DNA of 64,000 nt, from assembly GCA_026745465.1 (NCBI GenBank), contig JACYXH010000781.1, positions 1,331,501 through 1,395,500 on the forward strand. Reading direction: 5' to 3'. The position numbers and the translations under genes are program-made. The stretch's first letter is position 1. Every line of letters starts with the position of its first letter. Positions 31,914-43,400 of the stretch are shown piece by piece. Source of the DNA: Lota lota (lineage: Eukaryota > Chordata > Actinopteri > Gadiformes > Lotidae). A model generated the notes under the pieces. That model saw only the letters and a program-made list of their open reading frames with translations, was not told the DNA's origin and did not search any database.

Positions 31914-33495
31914 CTGAGGAAAAAGTGTTCTTCAAGTCAAAGACAACGACTGGTTCTGGAGCCTGAGGTCACCGTCTGCCAGGTCGTATCATCTATAGAG
32001 TAACTATGGACTTACCCACCGGTGGCTCACTGGGGGCAGTCAACACAAATGATGAACCAATGTTCAATGAAGCTCTGGTTACAGTATGGAGATATGAGGA
32101 GTGGAGGAGCAGGTCTAAAGCCTAAGAGGTGTAAACTATATGGAGAGACTAGGAGTAGGAGGAGGACGAATCCAGTATGGAGATATGAGGAGTGGGGGAG
32201 CAGGTGTAAAGCTTAAGAGGTGTAAACTATACGGAGAGACTAGGAGTAGGAGGAGGAAGAATACAGTATGGAGATTTGAGGAGTGGAGGAGCAGGTCTAA
32301 ACTCTAAACACTATGGAATGAGTATAAGAAGGAACAGGAGGAGGTGTAAACTCTATAGACTCTGAGGAGAAAGAATACAGTGGAGTTATGAGGAGTGGAG
32401 TAGCAGGTCAAAACTCTTAAGAGGAGAAGGAGGTATAAACTGTACAGGGAGAGACAAAGTGCAGGATGAAGATAATAGTACAGAGAGAATATGAGAAGGA
32501 GGAGGTGGAGGTGGTGGTTTAAACTATGGAGAGACAAGGACTGTTGGAGAGTACTAAACTAGGGAGAGAGGAGGAGTGAAGAAGGAAGACTAAACAACAG
32601 AGGAGGTGTAATCTAACAAGACTAGGAGTGAAGGAGGACTAAGAGAGGAGTTGGGGAGGTGTATAGGGAGAGAGGAGGAGTAATGAGGGATCCAAACAGA
32701 GTGAGACGACAGGAGGAGGAGGTGCAGAAACATGCTCTTTTATTAGGTGGAGAACAGGGGAACACAGGAAGTGATACAAAATCACCGTCGGCTGAGAGAC
32801 TAACAGTGACATCATAGTCATGTGAGTCGGGTACATTGGATGTTTCACAAAAAAACACTTAACAACGGGATCATGTCGACAGTGAAGAGAGTTAATGAGC
32901 GTGACGTTGATGTCATAATGATGTCATAATTAAACCTTGATACATTTAAAGGTTCGGGTTTTATAAATAATGTATAGGAAAGTGGGAAGGGTCATATTCA
33001 CAAAGGCTAAAGGACAGTGAAGATGATGATCCGATGAGACGAAGAGAGGAAACAAACATGAACAAACAGGAAGTAGAATCTTGAAACCAGACACCCAGTC
33101 TACAGCCGGGTTATAATTCTGCTTCCTCTCTCCTCTCTGCCTCAGGCGTTTCTAATAATATTAATGACCTTGTTGTTCCACTGGATAATTATTTATGTTT
33201 CCTTAACTGCAGCAAATTCAAACAAATACATTCACCATCCAAAGGTAACACAAATAAAAACGACAGCTGTTATTATATATCTTTGGCATGCTTTCATATT
33301 CTGTAAGATATGAATCATCACGGTCATCTGACTAATCTTGCACCAAATGAGATTTCCGGATCGTAAATCAACACAAATACATTGAGCCTCTGTTATCTAA
33401 CCCCAGAACCTGCATAACACATCCTCAACAGTCTAGTTTCCCTGTTTATTTCTCGTCTGTTTTCGCTATCTTCTATACAGATTCCCGTCAGACAT
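31914..33495. other. Purine-rich repeats and probable myom1 3' UTR
   Basis: From 32075 to 32450 there are four degenerate tandem units of about 130 bp with GTATGGAGATATGAGGAGTG and GTGTAAACTATA; the whole area is AGG-rich on +. The stretch next to 33496 would be myom1 3' UTR. A - strand AATAAA lies at 33445-33450, only about 46 bases past the stop, so the true end is uncertain. Confidence 0.5.
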
Positions 33496-33758
33496 CTACT
33501 TCTTGCCGCTCAGCTCCTCCGGGTGTATGAAGACACTTACGGTGAAGTCCCCGCTCTCCGTCCCGAACTTGTTCTTCACCAGGATGCTGTACTTGCCCGA
33601 GTCGGCTGTGTTCACCTTAGTGATGGTGAAGCTGGCAAACTTCCCTGACTCAAACTTGAGGATGATGTGGTCGTCGGACACCATCTCCCGTTCGTTCTTC
33701 AGCCAGGTCACCTCGGGCATGGGGTCACCGGAGATGTTGCAGGTCAGGTTCAGAGCCT

Positions 33759-33845
<87 letters not shown>

Positions 33846-34436
33846 GAGGATAGAAGAAGAAAATATACATCCTGAGATAACACACGGTGGATCGGTAGCG
33901 CAGAGGAGATTGGTTTTGGAGGAAGCGGTGAAGTTTAGAGCAGAGTAGGTTTACAGAAGAGTTTAATAGAGACTTGCGTAGAGTTCATCGACTAGTTTTA
34001 GAATAGAGAAGATTTGCATAGAGATTTACAGAGTTCATAGAGTCGTTTTAGAATAGAGTAGTTTTAGAGAAGATTTGAGTAGAGCCATTTAAGATGCAGT
34101 AGAGTAGTGTAAGAGTAGAGTAGAGTCATTTTAGAGTAGAATAGATTTAAGAGTAGAAAATAATCGGCTGAGGCTAGATTAGGCGCCTGTTGATTGTCAT
34201 GATTTGATTGGTAAGCCTGTGTTAGAGTTATGTGATGAAGGGGGCCTGTCTGTCGTCATGATTTGATTGGTAAGCCTGTGTTAGAGTTATGTGATGAAGG
34301 CGGCCTGTCTGTCATCATGATTTGATTGGTAAGCCTGTGTTAGAGTTATGTGACGAAGGGGGCCTGTCTTGGTGACCTACCTTTCCTTCCTGGATGGTGA
34401 CCACATCAGGCAGACCTCCTTTCACACGGGCCCTGT
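33496..34436 (-). CDS. myom1: myom1 last Ig domain (My13) and C-terminus
   Basis: Exons 34381-34436 and 33496-33756 encode RARVKGGLPDVVTIQEGK, then ALNLTCNISGDPMPEVTWLK and the Ig signature DSGKYSILVKNKFG. My13 is the antiparallel dimerisation domain in mammals. The C-terminus ends SVFIHPEELSGKK, about ten residues shorter than human. The acceptor at 33757 is formed by a GA/CT microsatellite. A GTAAGTG donor consensus lies inside the coding sequence (+ 33534-33540). Confidence 0.93.
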
Positions 34437-37400
34437 CTGGAAGAAACACACAGGAACTAGGAACACACACCCACTAGGAACACATATTTACTTGGAATGC
34501 AACCACTGGGGACCCATTTACTAGGACCATGTCCACTGTGATGTTTACACCAATGTGTCGACATGGGAAAGGACATGAGCACCATTATCCAAAGCACTAG
34601 AGGATGGTTCAGGTCAGGTTGAATCTGAATGGATTGATAAACAGACTTACTTCTTTCAGCGATGGCAGCAGCCCTGAGGAGAAGAAAAGCAGAGGTGGAA
34701 GAAATGATTAGATGACAAAATGAGTATGTAATAGTTAATGTCCTGCTGAATGCTGAACAACTTATGTCATCATTACGATCAAATCAAACAACAAGGAGTC
34801 ACTCACTTCAGTCTCTGGAATTCTGCAAAGGCATCGTCGAACGCTGGAAGACAAGGCAGAGAACACGTGAGCAAGCGGTCGCTGGGATCCAGTCCAGATT
34901 CAGGAACCAGTACACAAGATGAGTACATGAGATTTTGTCCCATGACCCAATTTTTTCGTGTGAAAAATCATGGCGACCCCAACATTTCTAACTTAATACT
35001 AGAGGTTTGCTCAACCTTTCAAACCTTTTGAATACATTTTTTAATGTATCATCCCCAAAGTTCCCAACCCCAAAGTTCTGGGAAAACTGCAGTACAGAAC
35101 CAGCACAGACTGAAGAACAAGCACAGACTCAAGAACCAGCCAGAATCGGGTTTCAATACAGACTCAAGAAGTCTGGGGGCAGCTGACCTTGCCCGGCCAG
35201 CTCCACGGTGCGGCGCAGGCCTCCCTTGCCATCGTTGAACTCGATGGCGTACTTCCCCGTGTCCTTCTCTGTGGGCTCCTTGATCTGCAACCACAGTTGC
35301 TCGCCCACCACTCCACTCTTAATGCGGTCCGAGAAGGAGATGGCTGAGTCTCTGGCAGAGGACACACAGAGGAGGAGGAGTGGAGTCGTGATTAAACCAG
35401 GAATAATCTGGGACCAGCGGTCCTGCTATGTTATAGCAGAACTTCTTGGGGGGAGACGGCACAGAGCCTGGGCCTGAAACCAAAAACCGCTGTTCAGTCT
35501 GATTCCTGGTTCAGCTGTAGAACTTTCCATCTGAACTCCATACTGATAGATGTCTAGGGGTTAGGGTGTTTGATGGCTCCCAGCCAAAAGGTTGGTATTG
35601 TAAGTAGCTTTGGAGATACAAACATCCACCAAATGGCGTATATGACTCACTTGTAGTGCCATGTGACTTGGAGCAGGTCGTTGTAATAGCTGACGAAGGT
35701 GTAGAGGCGGATTCCCTCATCTGTGCTCGTGATCTTCAGGACAGTGGAGGAGTTAGCTGGAGAAGAACAGCCGGCAGGGGAGTTAATATGAACAACCAAG
35801 AGAAAACAAAAGGGACACATAATAATAATGGCAACAAATGGTTCTTACCAATTACACTGAACACTTCATTCATCAGATCCTTGAAACCTTGAAAAGAGAC
35901 AGTTTACGTTTAATGCGTCATCCAAATTAATTGAATTAGCTCAAATAAGTAAAATTCAGATTTAGACATGATTTAGATGTAGTGTATACTACTGTTCGCC
36001 GCCTTTTGATGGCGGCAAACTCACAAAAGTGTTCCGGTGTGTAGCGACTCTTTAGTGCAGAGGTGGAGTTACCTTGATCTGTCAAATTCAACGTAGACGT
36101 GTCCTTTCCTCTGTCATCCTTAAGAACGATCTCGTACACACCGGCGTCCTTCTTGGAGATCTGGTGGAAGAGGTCACAAAATGAGGTCACCACAAGGACG
36201 TGGAAATCAGGACTAATATTCGAGAACTGTTAACAGGAAAGCCAGGCTTTTCCTTCCTGCTGTGGATGCTGCAGGACACAGATAAAGGACGCAAATGCAA
36301 AAAAGCCAACAAACAAACATAACAAACAGACAGATGAACTAGTAGATGAACAGATGAACACAAAACGAATGCCAACTTTAAGTTGTCTCCAGGTAACGTC
36401 ATCGACTTTTTCCGCTGCAGCTGAACCAGCGGCTGCAGGGGAGCTGCGCTGAAACGGCACACAGGTGAGAGGTTTATATATGCTACCGCCACTAGCATTA
36501 GCCTGACGCCCTTACATCAGATAGCTAGCAAGACACTCGATGCCATGTTGACCATGGGGTCATCTAGGGCTAAGGAGGCATTCCCTTATAAGTACATCTT
36601 ATCTTACTGGGCCTCGTTGAACTAGATACAAGAGTATAAATATATAGCAAGACTAGCCCAACACTATGAACATGTTGACACAGACCGAAACAATGGGATG
36701 AAGATAAAGACAGTGATTGACAACAAATGAAATACAAATACTTACATTTATAATGAGTACCTTAGTAGAGCAATCATAGAAGGACAGAAAAGAGGCCAGA
36801 ACAGTAGCATAGTACTATATAAAATATGCTGAGCTATGACCTTTGCATTTTTTTTTACTTTTTAACAAACTGATTTGAACATGTTTTAACATTTCTCTAG
36901 CACTATGCTTATGCACAGTTAAAATACATAAGTGTCTTCCAATAACTTTAGGCCAGACAAAGATACCTACCTAAGTTATCTTTGTTTGGTTACTCCCATT
37001 GAAATCAGGGATTTATGGTAACTGGTCTCCCCAGAGTTCCCTCACCTGAGCGATCTCCAACTTCAGCACTCCCTCTGTGAAGCTGAGCTGCTGGTCTGAC
37101 TTGATCTCGTGGCCATCCTTCTGCCACAACGCCACTGTGTCCTTCTTGATGTTCCCCACCTTCAAGAGCACACGGCAGGGGGTAGTTTATAATAAGAACA
37201 CACAGACCTAGGTGGGTCAATCACTACCAATTTAAACCTTTTAAAGGGCCCATATTTGATCACCAGGTGTGATGTTGATTAGCCGTAGACCTTATTCACC
37301 TATCGGCCATATTTGTTAGTTGGGTGGGTAAACCTTCTAGAGTCTTTGGGGAAACCATGACTGTGCAATGGAAATGCACTCTAAATGCTACCTTGGTGAG

Positions 37401-40400
37401 AAAATGGAATGCAATTGTTTCCATTGATTTTAGAAGGTTTACCCACACAACTACACACACCCGCTAGGTGAATAATATTAATATTTTCAATGTACCTGCT
37501 GTTTCAATTGTCGAATGCTTGACAAGAAGCTGAATTGGCCACTGAATCATCTTTTTAGCGATTGTAGTAAAGGGTTTTAGCGATACTTCAACCAAGTCAT
37601 CAGACATTCAAATGTGATTGGCTCCAAAGTCTGACTGGTCAGACCATCAACAGTCAAAATTGCCTTTAATGAGGCTAAAGCAGCTTAGCTGTCCCAAACA
37701 GTCCCGATTCAACATTGCTCCTTGATCGTTGAATGGCTGGTGCTCAAAGCTCGAGGGATCAAGAGATCAAGGAAAAGGTTTTGGAATGCAGCTCTGGTGG
37801 TAAAATAGGGGACCTTCAACCATCCGCCATTTGAGCCTCCTCCTTACCTTACACTTGAGGATCACACAGCATTCTGGAGTCACCTCGTATCCCAGGTACT
37901 CCACAAAGTGAGGACCTGTGAGAACAGGAAATCTTTCAAACATCCATCTGCTAGATGTAATAAACTGATGTATAAACATTATGTAGTAATATACAGATGT
38001 ATTATACTACTATTTACCTTGTTTCCTGACCCACTCCTTCATCTGGAACTCAGACTCCTTCTGTAGCGCCTTGAACACTAAACAAGGAGTCAGAAAACAA
38101 CTTTAGCATTTAGCGTAGGATGAGATGTTTACACAACAGATCCACTTCTCTTCCTTATCAAGTGTTGCCGTGAGGCACCAAGTTTATTTTTATCTTGGTT
38201 ACTTTTATTGGAAAGTACATTTATTTTTCAAAAGTTGCATAGAAGTTTAACCACATTAGTTTTGGATTTGCATTCCGAGTATCCCGTTCGTTCATTGGTC
38301 GGATTTGGAAAAATTACGTCAATGATCGAACTTCTGTGCAAATGTTACCCAGAAGCGGAGTTGATGTTGCAGACTGTGTCTGCAAATGGCCTGTACCCCC
38401 CCGGCCTGTAAACCCATCTGGGTTTAATAAAGTACTATCTGATCTTTATCTTTATCTTCTAGCATACCAAGTTCCCCTGAAGACCATGGCAGGAGCCAAT
38501 ACTGCAAGTGTTCTTTAACAGATTCCAGACCCAAGGAGAGGATAATGTCAACATACTGTCTCACAGTGAGGACCACTTCCAAGTAACTCTCAGGTCCTCC
38601 CCCCAGCAGGGGGCAGACCTACCATCTCCGATTAGCACCAGACTGGACTGGTTGGTGGCCTTGCCGTCCTGCAGTTGGAAGGTGTAGGTCCCCTCGTCCA
38701 TCGGCGTCAGGGACTCCATGATCATCTCGATCACGCCCGTGTTCTTGTCAAAGTTCATCTTGTACTTCTGCAAGATGGGGAAGCATAGACAATACATAGC
38801 CAATGATACATACTCAATGATGCACACTCAATGATGTACACTTAATTAGGCAAATGTCGTGGGGTTGCAATGACCTCAAGTTGCACCGAAGAACCAACCT
38901 AGCGCATGAAGATAACAGTATACTAGTACTGAGATAAGGACTTAAAATATAACTTGTACTTAGATTGGGATTTACATAGTACTAGTTCTTAGAGAACGAG
39001 ACTTCCTCACAGTGTTACTAATAATACAATTGGTGGTAGTATTGTTGTCTGTCTGTGCTGTACACTGACCTCTCCTGCAGACAGACTGTTCTCATTGAAC
39101 ACATAATCCACTTTTCCATTGGCGGACATCTTCTCTGCCTGCAGCCAGAAACGAACACGTCCCTTCTCCTGTAGCTCTATAGCCAACTCCGACTTCAGGG
39201 GAATAACTGAAAGAAAATCACAGAAAACAACACCTGAGGACAGGTAGGACAAACTCTCTTCGCTAAGACAAAAGGAGGCAGAATAATCGAGTGTGTTTCG
39301 ACACAGTGCCAATACGTTTGACCCCCAATTTCTGCAGTCTAACCTGTAGGCATCCTAGAGCATGTTGCCTCCTCATCCATACCTGCTACTCAACGACCTG
39401 TATCTGACCTCACTGTAACTTAAGTCACTTTGTATTAAAGCATCTGATAAATGACTAAACATTAATATAGTATTGTGAAACATCAAATGGAGTTTCTTTG
39501 AAGACAGGGGCCATGCGATGGACACTCACTGGGGAACTTGTGGTCGTGGCTGGTCTCCAGAAGCTTCTTCAGCTCTGTAGGACAGGAAGAAGAACAGAAA
39601 TAATGATGTATCAAACTAAAAGCTCAGAAAAATCTAACATGCATTACAATTTCTGTTTCAGGTTTAAACTGCTGCCAATGTCATCAATTAATTGATTGAG
39701 CTCTATGTAGGTTGGTTGAATAATTGCTTGAAAGATTGGTCAGTTTATTTGTTCATTGATTGGATAATTGGTTAATTGGTTAATTGACTGTGTAGATCTC
39801 TGTGCTCACCTTGCGCTGTGAGGTCGAAGCTGGCGGAGGCTCCGTCGGTGTGCGTCACGGTACAGGAGTATATACCAATGTCTTCCTCACCAGGGGCGAG
39901 GAAGGTGGCTTTAGCCCTGCAGGTAAGGGGTAGGAGGGAGTAGGTAGGAAGGAGGAACAGATTCAGTATGACGGAGAACATTCACATGTTGAGACGTAGA
40001 CAACACGGAACCTGACGTTCAGAAACCGCCTCACTTGTTTCCTTTGGTTTCCACAGTGATGCGAGAGTTGTCTGAGATCTCCTCATAGTTCTTGGACCAG
40101 ATGAATTTAGAGTCTGCGCTCATCTCAGAGCACTCGAAGTTCAGGGAGATAACGCCATCGTCGTCAACATCTACCACGATCTCCTTGGTACCTGAAACAC
40201 AGAGACATTACCTCAAACATTCATAACTCATTAGTTCATATTTTACACTTTCTGCTCAGGGCTACTCTACCTATTGTCATTGTCATTGTCCCACTACTTC
40301 TATTACAACAGATGTTACTAATATTAAAATAAGACTATCGTACTTCTATTGTTATATTACTACTATAAGTAATACTGCTAATACTTCTGATACTTCTACC

Positions 40401-43400
40401 TCTACTAATACTATTACTACAAATGTCCTTGGTGTTGGTTCAAGCTTTGTTCTACCTGGTCTGGTTGGTTGTTACCTGGTTTGGGTTGGACTGGTTCCTA
40501 TCTGGTTAAGTCTGGGACAGGGTTAGTTCCTACCTGGTTTGGTACCAGGGTTAGTACCTACCTGGTTTGGTCTGGGCCAGGGTGGGTTCTGTAACATCAG
40601 AAGCGTTTCCTACACCAGCGTTATTCTGAGCTCGCACACGGAATACGTACTTCTCCCCTTCCTTCAGGTTCTCGATCTGCAAATCAAAACACGCATCATG
40701 CTATGAGCTACATTTCAAGGCCCTGGTGGCTGATGGGTAATTGCTAGAGGAAGTGATGTCACCTCACCTTGATGAACTTGCTGTCGGTTGCCTTCTTGTT
40801 GATGCCCCGCCACACCTCCTCAGAGGCCTCCGCCTCCTTGATGTCCACATAGAAGCCGTTGACCTCGTCGCGACCCTGGTACACTGGCGGTTTCCATAGC
40901 AACACCAGGGAGGTGCTGCGTACCTCGGTCACCTGGAGATCGTGAGGGGGCCCTGGAGACCAATCAGGAGGAAGCTAAAGGTCAGACCCTACACTTACTT
41001 ACTCATCCTCCTTTTTCAAAAACATTTGCCTTTCAATCCACAGCTGGTATATTCATGAAAACCCTTCCTCATCTACTGAGAGATGTGAGGAAGTTTCGGT
41101 ACCATTGTCCTCCTCACCTGGCACAGCAATGGTCCACTCCTCACAGAGGAAGGTGTCGCTAGGCAACGAGGGGATGCCGACCCCCGCCATGTTGGCTGCA
41201 CGCACCTGGAACTGGTACTTCTTGTTTTCCTTCAGGTCGCACACCTGCAGAGGAAGACAGCAGACACTTCACAATAAAGGTTCTTCTCAAACTCCATATA
41301 TATACATGGGCTGGTATGTGTAGAGGTTTGACTACTCCTATTGCTGGTTACTGTAGCTACTCTGCACTCTGTCCAGTTGTTTTTCAGTAACTCGATTTTG
41401 CAGCACTATAACTTTTTTGTAGCTACTCCAATTTTGATTGTATACTTTGCTTCGATTCTTCTCAGCTTCACTTGTAAGTTGCTTTGGATAAAAGCTTCTG
41501 CTTAATGACTAAATCTAAATGTAAAACAATCCGATTGCTTGAGGAAGGATTGACTCAGTAATCGTGGAATAGATAGATCTACAAGTTCTAATTTCTCAAG
41601 GGAGGGGACCTTTACTTTGAAGTTGCGTGTGATCCGAGTGGTTGATTGGTTGAGACCAGGACTCACCCTGTAGGCTCTGTCGCTGATCGCCCTGATGTTG
41701 GCCTCGTGCCACTGCCCCTCCAAGCCATCGATGACCTCGCGATAGTCCACGAAGTAGCCGGTGATGTCTGCACCGCCCACAAAGGTGGGCTGCTTCCACC
41801 CCAGCACCATGGAGTCCCGGACACACTCCAGGACGCTGATGCCGAACGGGGGCGCAGGGGAGGCTGAGGGGAGGGGACATCACATGACAGCGTTTCAGCC
41901 GAGAGCTCCGGGTGTGGCCGGTCAGTAGAAACTGAAGCTCTGGAATTGAAGTCTCTACGTTGTTTCTAGTGGGAGGCAGGGTAGTTTAGTGGTCAGGGTG
42001 TCTGGCTTCCAGCTGAAGGGTTCTGGGTTCGAACCCCAATGTCCATAGTATACCTGTATCCTTGAGATGTTTTTTAATGACATGTATCTAAAATAATCAC
42101 TGTAAGACACCTTGGATAACCTTGGTGAACATTAAGGGAATTAATGATGGACTATCAAGACCTCCCTGACCCTAACAGTATACCTAACATTACACCTTCA
42201 CATATGGATGATTGGATGCACAAGGATTTGCACTCTGTTCTGACCAACCAGATTATTCCAGATCATTCCGGTTGGTCTGTTCTTATGTAGTAGCGTTTTT
42301 AAGCTTCAGTTTCAAGCTCCAATGTGTCCACAGCCAAAAACATACCACTTATATTACTGCAGAATCATGGCATAATACCTCATTAAAAATATTCAAATTA
42401 CATTTGAATTTAAAGTCATTAAATGTGATATCACAGAAGGAATAGCATCAAACCACAGCACAACTGTAGCTTTAACTTGAACATGTTCCTGCTACTGCTT
42501 ATTAGCTAGTGATAATCATAAAGCTAATGATGTAGTATTTTAATGTCAAAGTATTTTAACATAAGTTTACTATGTTTTTATTGTGTATGTATTGGTTAGC
42601 TATCTCTCTATTTTTTCATATGCATGATTTATCACTAGTGTCCAGTTCTAGTTGTGATTGGTTGAGCCATTCTTCCAGGGAAAGGCAGTGATTGGCTAGT
42701 TCCTGTAATGACATAGACCTACTTGCTATGGCATCATCACTGTGTTATGTGAGGTGACCAACCATAGGGGGCGGTGTTCTACACAGGAACCAGCCCTTAG
42801 TGGGAAAGTGACTAGAGGTTTAATTTGCTGTGACAGAGGACTATCTAGGATGCGGTGGTGTTGAACCTCAGTTAGCTTCACAGTGACTTACCTTTGGGAG
42901 AACTTTCTCACCTGAAGATACTTTAAGACATTATTATTATTCAGCTTTTTGTGATTGAGGATTCTTTCTTAAAATGATTCCCTCTGAGGCAACATTTTCT
43001 GTAATTGTCTCTAAAGGAATGACGGAAAATGTTACTAAAATAACTTATGGACTAGAGCTTGAACCCACCTTGGTTTGGGTGGTGTGGGGGGGGGGGGGGG
43101 GTTGGGGGGGGGGGGGAGAGGGATATAAGAATAACCGTTTTTTGTGTGTGTGCTGTGTGTGATGTCTCTCCATCTCTGACCAGTCCTCACCTGTCGAGTC
43201 TCTCCTGGGTCGCTGTGCTGTGGCGTCTACAGAGAACTTACGGTTTTCTACCGGCTCTCTGCGGTCCCCTATGGCCCCTTCCTCGCCGTTCCAGGCTGGG
43301 GCTAGGGGCGGGGTTAAGGGCGACGCTAGGGGCGTGTCTGAGACCACATCAGATACCGAACCTGATCCCGACTCCAGTTCGGGGGCCCAAGTGACGCTGC

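Noticed and set aside
42015-42040. tRNA-like sequence with perfect B box
   Set aside because: Part of a SINE head; it lacks a foldable cloverleaf and is present in several diverged copies, so it is not called a tRNA gene.
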